Below, one piece after another: positions 1-11,194 of a DNA stretch of 64,000 nucleotides (position 1 is the first letter of the stretch; the number at the start of each line of letters is the position of its first letter). The notes under the pieces are model-generated. The model was not told the origin of the DNA, made no database searches, and saw only the letters and a list, made by a program, of their open reading frames with translations. Origin of the DNA: Botryotinia globosa (taxonomy: Eukaryota; Ascomycota; Leotiomycetes; Helotiales; Sclerotiniaceae); NCBI GenBank assembly GCA_014898425.1, contig RCSZ01000007.1, positions 2,232,001 to 2,296,000 on the forward strand, read 5' to 3'. Both the position numbers and the translations under genes were made by a program.

Positions 1-753
1 CCACTTGGAAGACAGTATCACTCTTTGGGAGTTTAAAAATACCATGATGATACGAGGATACGAGGCAACATGAAAATAAGGGATCGAGCATCGCCATTCT
101 TCTAGATTCGAGTTCGAATTCGAATTTCACAATAACATGACGCTTGAATTTGCGTAGATGCCGTTAATGTTCGGATTTTCAGAGATAGGTCTATTTATTT
201 ACATCAAGCAAAGCTATATTAAATCATTCTTTATAGGATCTTATAAATCGAATTTATCAATCCGTTGTATTCAGATTCATCATATGGCCTGTCATGGACT
301 TTCAGACCTGGGAGTCTAAGCGAACGCCACTTCCCCGAGCTTACCCCACATCCCAAGTAATGGACTACGTCAACACTTCGAGCTTCTGGAGTTGAAGCAT
401 TCTGCTGGTTCCACGAGTATCTATTTCGAATGGCTCTTGAAATGCTGCCTAACTCATCTGAACAACTCGGTGACTGAAACATAATGTCTGCGTGAGACAC
501 GGGTAAAGAGTTGTCTGTGCGTCATTTGTTCGACTCCTTCACGTTGACATCATGATGTACGAGGATGCATAGCTAGTGGTGGCGTTACATGCACTTGGTA
601 TACGTAGCTGTTGTAAAGAATGTCTATAAAATCACTACTCTCAATGTTCCTTCTCCATTCTTAGACAATCATCTGTATCCAGTGCTCACCTCCAGAACAC
701 TCACCCAAACAGTAATCAAAGATTATCCATCACTCACACCCACACGTACAGTC
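1..753. other. 5' flank, no supported gene
   Basis: Ordinary-composition DNA upstream of the first gene. An 89-codon minus-strand open frame (231-500) shows no recognisable domain. A plus-strand frame from 589 runs into the first gene, but its 55 extra residues look like translated 5' UTR. I see no RNA gene or repeat here. Confidence 0.5.
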
Positions 754-1458
754 ATGGCAACCACAACAGCCCCCGGAGAGAACTTTGAAGTTCGCCAAAC
801 CTCTTCGACTGAGGATTGGCACCCAGACCCTTCAAAATCTATCCCTCTATCTCCCGCTCGTCAAGCACTCATTGACGATATAATTGCTCTGTATAGCTGC
901 GAACCTACCATTGAGCGTGTCAAACGGTATACGCCCGATTGCGTCTACGATGACCAATTTGTCTATGCCAATGATCGGTACAAGATGGCTGGACAGTGGT
1001 TTGCGCTACCAAAGTTGTTCAAAGATAGTAAAAACGAGGGGTATCAGGTTGTAAGAAGCGATGATGAGGTGATCCAATTCAAGAACGAACAGGTATGCAA
1101 TATTCATTGCCAAGCTGCTTGGTTTACGTCTAAATAAACTCTAACAATGGGATAGTCATGGACCTTTAAAATCATTCCCAAAACCGCCACAATAAACGCA
1201 CTCGTGACTTTGTCTCTTGATCCCGAAACCGTCCACAGCGATTTCATACGAGTCAAGTATCACAAGGATCAAGCCAACGAAAAAGACTACAGTCATGAGG
1301 GTGTAGGCTTTTCATTTAAGAAATGGCAGGCAGATCAAGTGGCAAAGCACATGAGCAGTGATGAAGTTGCAGTTTTTAAAGAGGATAGTACTGCTGGAAA
1401 GGAACCTGTTAGGAAGTATGGCGACGGTAAGGGTGAAGCCCCACTGAAAGATTTGTAA
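754..1458 (+). CDS. NTF2/SnoaL-like conserved fungal protein, two exons
   Basis: Model join(754..1092, 1156..1458), 213 residues. The 63-bp phase-0 intron has GT at 1093, a CTAAC branch site at 1141-1145 and ends GATAG at 1155; it holds an in-frame TAA, so it must be spliced. The start chosen is ATG 754 (G at -3 and +4), because the 55 in-frame codons upstream read like leader. The first half carries an amphipathic helix (ALIDDIIALYSCEPTIERV) followed by CVYDDQF and a strand-rich stretch, the layout of small NTF2-like folds. After the splice, SWTFKIIPKTATINALVTLS continues the sheet. The C-terminus is charged (HEGVGFSFKKWQADQVAKHM). There is no signal peptide or membrane segment. The fold and conservation are inferred by recognition; the biochemical role is unknown. 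Neighbours do not suggest a pathway. Confidence 0.8.
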
Positions 1459-4114
1459 TGCCTGGTTAAGAATACACGAATGATATTGTGACTTGTCGCT
1501 GATCTATGTTACCATATGAAGTATCATCTATGCAGAGTGATATTGATGTGAAATCATACATAGCCGTCTTCGATGATGAAAAATTATATCATATCTATCT
1601 CGGATACCATTGAAGCAAAGGGTTATCGCGATATTTTAACTTCTCCTATAGACTATCCAACAGCGTACCACCAATTTCGCTGAATAGTATCCAAGGATCT
1701 TGTCAGTCTTCTGTCGATCGAGTTTCAGCCAGTCATTACTTTGGGTGCAGAACCCCTAGTTGAAATCCTATCAAGCTCATGAATAGGACAAGGGGCTTCG
1801 ATGCCCTGCTCAGGTGATGATAGGAATTTGTGATCTGGTGGAACTTCCTCAAGACATTCTGAAGATACAAAACTAGGCGGCACGACACTATTGCATTCTT
1901 CGTTGTTTGCTCGTGACATTTGATTTTGCTCCACATATATATCAGTGATTACTTCTGAGAAGCTGAAAGTAGGCGTTCAACCTCATGCGTGTACTCTGGG
2001 TCTCTGAACCATGTGCACCACGTGTCGTCGTTTTTGCTTGGTTATGGTAGTTTGAGGTTTCTCTTGTCTGTTCCGTTTTCTGCTCTCCCGTTACTAGACA
2101 CATCTGTGTTTTTGAATTCGACGAGCTGTTGCGGTACCGTGCCTGTAGTTTTGCTATTGCCACCAGTCTTCTCTATTGTCAAGTCTTACTCGGTTACGTG
2201 ACTCTGAATAGTATCATAGACGTTTCTCAGTTTGGGAACGTGGAACCCAGAATGTTGGTGTTTCAACAACGCAGAAAAATTGGCCCATGATCTTTCGCTG
2301 TTCTTTATAGAAACCGTCGGATCCAGCTCGCACAAACCGCATGTCAATTTGCTTTTACTCCTCATTTCAGCTTCAGATCTATCTACAGCTGCGTCTCTGA
2401 GAAATATGTCTCGGCTGTCTTTTTATTCTGTTGTTCGTCGGTATATATGGGCATCCGCGATCTTGTCCGCGAAAGATATACCTAAAGGCAAACCAGCGCC
2501 ATGTAACATCGTGCTCGGTGTTACCAAATCTGGCTTCTAGTTAGTGCTCGTACATATAAGCACAAGCGAATTAGGGCGAACCTATTCCAAACAGCCGGGC
2601 GGCCTTTTTCGTCACCGCTTCAATGAGTTGTAGTGATAACATCTCTTCCTTGGTAAACCCTCTCTGCTTAATACTTCCTTCCTCTCAGGAGAATGCAGAA
2701 TGATGCTCCAGCTTTAGCATCGGTATTTGCATGGGTTCTTCGTCGCTGTACGCCTGGAAACCCATGGTGAAAGAGAGATGTCTTTGTGAGCCGAAGGAAA
2801 ATCGACGTGGTTAAAGATACGAGGTTGTATTTGATGATGATAAAATTTTGAGCCATTTTATGAACAACGATTAATGATCTCTTCAGAGGATAAGAACGAA
2901 AGCTGAGATATAATCACATCTTTATCGTACCTTCCCGCTGAGGATTGTTTCCAATCTGGACACCTAGATAGCGAAAATTTCATTTTCACCACACCCCAAA
3001 GGCTCCTCTTGCCGGTTCAATTTGGCTTTGGGGAGAGGAACGTAACGTGATAAGTCCATAGACTCTATGAAAGTTTTATGGTTTCCCATTCACCAGCAGA
3101 AATATCATTAACTGAACTATTGTACAGTATGCACTTGTGCAGCGATAAGGAACTTCTGCCCCCCGTCATCCGAACTCGAAGTTGTAATGAAATCAGAATG
3201 AGACGAAGAAATGTCTCCATCAAGAAAGAAGGAGAAGCCGCAAAGCCCGGGCTATTAAAGAGAAAGGAACTTCATCAGTAAGTAGTTGAAAGAAACCCTT
3301 CTCCCAAAGGCCTTTAACATTCGTTTGAAACCTTCAACATTCCATTTATGGGAGCCTGTCCAGTTAAAAACACAATTACTGTGGATTGATATTGATAAAC
3401 AAACATTAAGGTGCCACGATTTACTGACCAACTGGTCAATATTTCGATATATCAAAGAGACAAAATATTCCTTTGAATTGATTCATACTCACTTTTTTCT
3501 TTCCGTTCTTTACTCCTCTTTACTTCAGATGAGGATTCGAGGAGGTTCCCAAGTTTCTATTCTTCGATTCATAGTGAATTATTATTAGACTATCCCACTG
3601 TATTATTGTCTTGTCCTGCGAGGCACGATACCTTTCTCCCGAAATTCCTGTGGCATTAACCGAGTCTAGATCTTTCCATTCCTCTTGTTTCCAGTAGGCA
3701 CCGAACAGCACGATATTACTCAGCTAGAGCCAGACTAAGCAAAAGTTGCAATTTGATCAATAGACTTCCCTACTATTGAATCAGAACAAACGGTATACTT
3801 TCTTCGAGGAAATATGTGCCATAGTTCCATTCAACGTGCAGATACCGAGTATTGAATCATACGAACTGCAATATTCGCTTGCGCGATAAGTGATTGCGAC
3901 CATGAGAGTTCCGAATTTCGTGAGTATATCAATTCTTCTTCGTTCAGCTTCTAGTGGGTCTGGAATTTTGAAAATGATCAGCTACCACAACTTGTCCATG
4001 GTCAGCAACTATCTATAATCACCTCATTCTTAGTTGGGATACTATCCAGTGCTTGGTTTTACTTTTAGACGGCTAGTCGTAACTCAGACAGTACACCAGG
4101 TACTGTAGGGGAGC
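1459..4114. other. Intergenic region with decayed fragments
   Basis: About 2.6 kb of ordinary-composition DNA. Short open frames occur on both strands (for example 1725-1934 and 1942-2163 minus; 3078-3281 and 3286-3588 plus), but none shows a domain, a convincing start or splice support. The only recognisable trace is the HAD-like fragment listed separately. Confidence 0.5.
2412..2540 (+). pseudogene. HAD-superfamily phosphatase fragment (relic)
   Basis: The plus frame at 2454-2540 reads SAILSAKDIPKGKPAP, then a short helix-like stretch, then a TAG stop at 2538. This matches motif III of subfamily IA HAD phosphatases (S-A-x-D-[IV]-x-x-G-K-P-x-P), which holds the conserved lysine. The upstream DxDxT nucleophile motif and the downstream E-D-S/A metal motif are not visible in any frame nearby, so this is at most a surviving fragment. 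The match covers about 20 residues, so chance resemblance is possible. Confidence 0.4.
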
Positions 4115-4306
4115 ATGGACATGGATCCTGTCGAACAATTCCTACTACAGCAGGTCAAAGAAAGATACTCCTGGAAGAGTAGGTAGTTGTTTCTTGACCT
4201 TTCTATTTGATTTTAACCCTGACAGATACTTCTCGTTCACTTGTCACCATGTCTATTGAAAGCATTTTGCTACAGCAAGTTAGAGAGAAGTAATCCTATA
4301 AAGGTA
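4115..4306 (+). other. Duplicated short N-terminal exon, second copy interrupted
   Basis: Two ATG-initiated segments about 130 bp apart encode similar peptides. The first (4115-4180) reads DPVEQFLLQQVKERYSWK and meets a GTAGGT donor-like site at 4179. The second (4249-4303) reads SIESILLQQVREK, then TAA where the first has TAC, then SYK before GTACTT at 4304. Splicing 4179-4225 (ends GACAG) would join the two copies in one frame. They look like a tandemly duplicated first exon of a lost gene, or leader exons of the 2EXR gene downstream. I cannot decide which. Confidence 0.35.
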
Positions 4307-4381
4307 CTTAAACGCCCACCTGCAACTGCTTTTGATACAATGCTAACTAATTTTTGGATAGAACTCCCACAAATACTGACT

Positions 4382-5374
4382 ATGGCTCCGAAATCGCCAT
4401 TGCAGACATTGCCCAACCCAGGAATAACTTCGACAGCATTTTCTGCCACCTTTAACGTCACCTTCACCCCTTCCTCGGGCAGTAATCTATCAAACTTTTC
4501 TTTTGCCGAAAATCACCTCAATAATATGCTTGTCAATTACAAACTTGAGCAGCAGGGCTTCCCTCAGTTTTCGAGATTTCCCCTTGAAATTCAGCGCAAG
4601 ATCTGGATATACACACTCCCCGATCCAAGGGTTATCCCCATATCTTATGATGATATCACCCAGGTTTGCCAGAGTACCATTTCAGTTCCAATAGCCTTAC
4701 ACATTTGTAGCGTCTCTAGAATTGAGGCATTGAGATTCTACTCCTTATCTTTCGGTACCACGAACGAAAATGGCCGGATTTACTTTAGATTCGGATTTGA
4801 TATACCTCTCTTATTGACCAATATCTACGATAGAACCCAACCTAACAAGCTACCAGCTGAAAGGTTTGAAAGCTTCATCAAAAGTACTCGGAACCTCGAA
4901 AAGCTTGATGCAATTGCTATGATACCCGGACTGGTCAAGTCGATTTTTGGCCCTCATCCAAGACCATGCCCATATCTCTGTAACACAGTCGTCGAGAAAA
5001 TGCCAAGCTTGACGCATCTGTTATCTGCAAATTGTACTAGGGAAACAGATGAACTGCCTATTGGTATGTCTGGATATCTTGCGGGTTATAGGACTATTGG
5101 CACCAAAGTATGCAGTGATCTATCCTTATCCATGAAGTCATATGCACTGAATGAAGACGCTCAACGCCGAACCGACAGTTTTAAAAGGTTCTGGAATATT
5201 TATTGGTGCCAGACTTATCTGGAGCTTCACGGCCTACCTTTAGTGTTGGTGCAGGAGAAGGACCTAGAAGTTGGTGAAATCAGGCGATTTTCTCGCAAAG
5301 GGAATGAATGGGGACATTCCCCGTGGATTCGATCTGTGCTAGGCTATTCCCGTCCGGCTTGGCCGGAAGATTGA
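4382..5374 (+). CDS. 2EXR-domain protein
   Basis: An uninterrupted 330-residue frame from ATG 4382 to TGA 5374. Residues about 60-84 carry the 2EXR signature (FPQFSRFPLEIQRKIWIYTL then PDPRVIPI), followed by SVPIALHICSVSRIEALRFY, the usual second half of the domain. This is a large lineage-expanded family of Pezizomycotina with no established biochemical activity. No signal peptide or membrane helix is seen. An in-frame ATG at 4340 lies inside a likely 58-bp intron (GT 4304, branch CTAAC, ends ATAG 4361), so 4382 is preferred; an upstream exon starting at 4249 is blocked by a TAA. The remainder (FESFIKSTRNLEKLDAIAMI onward) is typical variable tail. Base composition matches the gene arm, with no RIP-type stops. 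Confidence 0.8.
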   Translation: MAPKSPLQTLPNPGITSTAFSATFNVTFTPSSGSNLSNFSFAENHLNNMLVNYKLEQQGFPQFSRFPLEIQRKIWIYTLPDPRVIPISYDDITQVCQSTISVPIALHICSVSRIEALRFYSLSFGTTNENGRIYFRFGFDIPLLLTNIYDRTQPNKLPAERFESFIKSTRNLEKLDAIAMIPGLVKSIFGPHPRPCPYLCNTVVEKMPSLTHLLSANCTRETDELPIGMSGYLAGYRTIGTKVCSDLSLSMKSYALNEDAQRRTDSFKRFWNIYWCQTYLELHGLPLVLVQEKDLEVGEIRRFSRKGNEWGHSPWIRSVLGYSRPAWPED

Positions 5375-5859
5375 ACCTTTCTTCTATTGCAGGTTGGTAA
5401 AATTTAACAACTGCATACTATTTTTAAGTTTTGGCTGCGATAGACTGTTGAATCAATGGGGAAACTGATTCATTGACGGGGAAATACATCATCAGCGGGG
5501 GGCACGCTAGAAGCAGTGGTTATTTTTATAGTTACCAAATCATCTCCAAGGAACAATATCACAATTATCTAAACATGCGTGTGATAGTGAACCTTCAGAG
5601 TGAGGCTTCCGTGACAATACCTGGTTAAAGGTCGGAAATTCCAACTGAAAGTGAGTACATTGAAGGCAAATATAGACTATATCGTTAACAACATCTGAAA
5701 AGCAATTAACAGCCAAGGAGAAAGTAATGAGACAGATTGGTCTTCAAATAGGCTTCTTCGGTGGTATTGAGGGTTTCTTGGCTTCTTCTCTTGGTCTGCA
5801 AGAAACATTTGCTTCATCGATTGATTATTTCAATGATATTGGAAGCTCACTGAGAGCTC
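5375..5859. other. Intergenic, nothing recognised
   Basis: Downstream flank of the 2EXR gene. I see no domain, RNA gene or repeat in either orientation. Confidence 0.5.
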
Positions 5860-6260
5860 ATCTTCGCAGCGCCCTTGAAAATTTCCAGTAAGATCGAAAA
5901 GGACAACTCGAAATCAGGTTGCTGACTCTTCAGTGATTGTTCGTTGCGTCACATATCCTTGAAGACAGAGGCATTTGCGCAGGATGCAGATCACATTGGA
6001 TCGGATACTCAATTAAGAGAAGAGATAAAACGGTCTTGTCCGTGATCTTTGCAAAATTACTGATAGTGCTTTTGTCAATGTGACGTTTCCTTTCCGGCCT
6101 TGGGGGACCTGTCAGGAACCCTCTTCTCATTATCCCCTTTAAAGTGGAAAAACAATCGGCGAGTAGCAACATCCCAAATTCGTATCTGTATAATGCAACC
6201 GACTGTCTGTAGTTTCTCAAATCTGCAAACTTGACACTTTCGTGATTGATCTTTTCCGTC
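5860..6260 (-). pseudogene. WD40-repeat-like relic
   Basis: The minus strand reads IQIRIWDVATRRLFFHFKGD at about 6132-6194, the strand c/d and GH-dipeptide region of a WD40 blade, followed by SPKAGKE-like residues where blades carry SPDGK. In shifted frames further along come ITDKTV (about 6045) and DLTGNFQG (about 5870-5893), which resemble the next blade. The pieces fall in different frames with stops between them, so no intact protein is present. NACHT-WD40 (NWD) proteins are a plausible source, because they are abundant and turn over quickly in filamentous fungi, but that is inference. Confidence 0.4.
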
Positions 6261-6793
6261 CCACTTGGAATGCTCACGTCCTGTCATCGGCGAGATTGAC
6301 ACAAACTTGTGCTTCAGTTTAACGTATAGCCGAACTCTGATTGGTGTATGTTCGTTGAGATAAAAGAGTACTGGTTGACGTTATACTCGAGTACATCGAT
6401 TGAAGATTCGGAAGTATTGATCCGACAATGTGGGTCATTCGTGGTGCAAGCGCTTTACAATTGAACATTATGAAATTATTGTGATATTCAAGGACAGCTT
6501 TGCATATTGCACAGTTACACGCTTATTCGCTTGAGTTCAAGAGGTTACGATGAGAGTCTCTCGAAGTTGCACACCATCACTGTGGTAATTGGTTCAAGTG
6601 CTTAGCGAACATCAGGCGTACCTATCCAAAGTCTCTCGGTGTGACTCATGAAGTCACACGTGATGAATGTTATGATCTTACCTCCGACTAAATTGGACTA
6701 TCAGAATGTGTGATAATAATGTTTGGGCAAAAGTTTACAGAATCACCACGACGACTCAATAAAAAGGCAAAATATTCCTTTCAAGCGAAAAGC
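6261..6793. other. Promoter side of the kinase gene
   Basis: No gene recognised. An in-frame ATG at 6719 would add 25 residues to the kinase. They are basic and low in structure (KFTESPRRLNKKAKYSFQAK), and I treat them as leader. Confidence 0.4.
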
Positions 6794-8212
6794 ATGACCG
6801 AATTTCAGGATCCCGTTGCGAAACTGGTACAAGAGTCACTCGCAGCGACACCGTATGCCTGCAAGAGCCTCATACCACTTTCTGGGGGTAGTTCAAACTA
6901 TCTTTACCATGGAACTTTGATGGAAACTCTCCCTGACGGTACCACAGTTGTGATAATCAAGCACACTGAGCCTCATTTATTTTCCAACAAAAATTTCGAA
7001 CTAACTACTACACGAACTGTCAGTCGTTTTCATCTCCTATTCTATGTTCGAGTCAAATAATCAATCATTTTCTTTCTATCTGTCGCTTCGATTGCAAAAC
7101 CCGCAGACTTCTAATTTTATCACAGTTCTATGAATCTCAAATTCTCAAATACCTTACAGCTTTCCCGGCTCAGTCCATTTCTTACAATAACATCAAAATC
7201 TCTACCCCCAAACTCCTCCATTATGATGCTAGCACCAATACACAGGTCCACACCCATCACCCTTCTCTAAATTGCACAAACCTCAAGTCTTACGTTCTAA
7301 AATACCACACTGCTATAACTCCTTCAACCGCCTCTGTTATCGGCCACTCACTTGGAGACTGGCTTAAGAAATTCCATAGCTGGGCCAACTCTCCAGCACA
7401 GAGTGAAGTTCGAGAAGTGATGGAGGGCAATCATATTATGAGAACTCTGAAGCTGGCGATCAATTACACGAATCTAGTCACGATGATTGGTAGCTTCCCA
7501 AACATTCTAGGAGGGAGTAGAGTTGTGTTTGAAAATGTGGAGAAGGAAATGCTGGCTTGGATAAATGGGGGTACGGAGGGAACTAGGGAGCTAATCCACG
7601 GGGATTTTTGGTGTGGAAAGTAAGTTTCCTCATTGATGATTTACAGTCATGGTTGCCAATGTGATGGTCACGATGATGCTCATATGATGTCAGTTTTATC
7701 ATAAGAGTGTTAGGTTCCATATATCGACAGCTGGCCCAAGATTAAATAGTGCTATTGAGTGTTCGGAGAGTGTAGGCGTATTACATGAAACACCAGTCAC
7801 TGATTATCGATGTAGTGTTCTTTTGCCCGACACACTCCTGTACCCCAGCACACCAGCAGCCATCTTCATAACTGACCACGAACTTTCGCATCTATCGACC
7901 CCGATATTTGACCTAGCTCAGATGTGCGCGGAACTGTACATGCTCACATTTTTCAGATCAATTCCGGCAGGGAAAGAAGTTCTTATTGCATTCATAGAAG
8001 GCTATGGACTAATTGAAGAGGATAAGCGATGGAGGATGTTGATCTACATTGGATGTCACTTAATATGCTGGGGATCCAGGACTGCAGGTTGGGGATCAAC
8101 GGAACAAGTAGAGGCGTGTGTGGAGTTGGGTCGAGATTTGGTAGTCAACGGCTGGGAGAGGAACAGGGAGTGGTGTACCAGAGAGGGGTGGGCATTTCTA
8201 ACCGAAGATTAA
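6794..8212 (+). CDS. APH-family phosphotransferase, kinase-like fold, three exons
   Basis: Model join(6794..7018, 7126..7619, 7816..8212), 371 residues. Intron 1 (107 bp, GTCAGT...CACAG, phase 0) joins FELTTTRT to FYESQILKYL. Intron 2 (196 bp, GTAAGT...TGTAG, phase 2) completes the Asn codon of the Brenner motif HGDFWCGN (residues 233-240). Visible kinase landmarks are a glycine-rich start (LSGGSSNYLYHG), a strand-3 Lys56 (IIKHTE), helix-C Glu78, catalytic Asp235 with Asn240, and a metal-binding Asp260 in ITDHE, followed by DLAQMCAELYML. The family phosphorylates small molecules such as amino sugars, choline or methylthioribose; the substrate here is unknown. It is probably cytosolic, as no signal or membrane segment is seen. 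It is the last gene before the AT-rich arm, yet has no RIP-type stop. The start could instead be ATG 6719. Confidence 0.82.
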
Positions 8213-8736
8213 GATTTACATCGAATGTCAATTGTGAGATATAGTACAAGGTTACAACTTCTGGCTGCTTGAATCAATATTAAAATATAGTAAGTGTACG
8301 AATCACTTGAAGATGAAGTACTGGGCATACCTCCTTAGTAATTTCACTGTCTGAGAATATTAGTAATATATGTATATAAAAACAAGAAATTTCATAAAGG
8401 GAGGCTTGTTTAAGCAATCTAACTAGCTCAACGTCGGTTTGAAATTTTAGTTTTAAAATTGACATTCAATCAAAGAATCGACATTGGATTGAATCTTAAG
8501 ATATTCTTTATATAGCAATATAATTCTCGATTGAAAATTGATTAAATCTAATAATAAACAAGATCGCATGATCGTAGCCTACATAAATCTTCAGTTATAT
8601 GATTATATCAAAATATAATAGCTTGATTAAGAATAATAATCATTGTAAACTTAAATTTATATACTAGCTTTTGATTGAATTATCGGTTTAATTATTAGTT
8701 AATTGCTTTTTGACGTTTTAAATTACAATCAAACTA
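8213..8736. other. Transition from gene arm to AT-rich arm
   Basis: Within a few hundred bases after the kinase stop codon, composition drops from ordinary to strongly AT-rich and stays so to the window end. Short open frames here (for example 8280-8465 minus) are not credible genes. Confidence 0.7.
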
Positions 8737-8863
8737 GCTGTCGGGGAAAAAGAATTTTGCAGCCTACGGATTCGTAGAAGTTTCCTTTTTTTTCTTTTTA
8801 ATTAGTATTATAATTTTGAACCACTACGAATTCGTAGACAATAAATTCTTTTTTTCCGACAAC
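8737..8863. mobile_element. Foldback MITE, 127 bp, TA target duplication
   Basis: Two arms of about 41 bases (8737-8777 and 8823-8863) are inverted copies. The left arm begins GCTGTCGGGGAAAAAGAA; the right arm, reverse-complemented, begins GTTGTCGGAAAAAAAGAA. Both end in a TACG(G/A)ATTCGTAG core. Differences are mostly C-to-T or G-to-A. The flanks are TA at 8735-8736 and TA at 8864-8865, as for Tc1/mariner-derived foldback elements. The loop is a T-rich spacer of about 45 bases. Confidence 0.75.
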
Positions 8864-9002
8864 TAATACTACTATGATATAAAATATATAGAATATATAA
8901 ATTCTAATTCTAATTCTAATTTATAATATTGATATATTATGATATATATAGGGGTCAGCCTTTAAACGCTTAATCCTTACTATACTCAAGTTTTAAATTT
9001 AA

Positions 9003-11115
<2,113 letters not shown>

Positions 11116-11120
11116 TACTC

Positions 11121-11194
11121 TATCACGTGCATGGAACCAATACGCATAGAACCAATAGAAGTCATAAGCTTTATTACTATACTATACATACAAT
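11121..11194. repeat. LTR 1 of the TRIM-like element, left part
   Basis: Seventy-four bases matching 18349-18422 of LTR 2 with only C/T and G/A differences along most of their length. The copy continues at 17266-17332 (67 bases, matching 18423-18489) beyond LINE copy 1. Confidence 0.8.

Noticed and set aside
231..500. 89-codon minus-strand frame
   Set aside because: No domain, no splice partner; a RYSW string shared with 4160-4174 is too short to count.
1725..2163. Three short minus-strand frames
   Set aside because: They are hydrophilic with no domain. They could be exons of an unknown gene, but no consistent splice model was found.
5930..6277. 115-codon minus-strand frame
   Set aside because: It overlaps the WD40-like relic in another frame and has no motif of its own.
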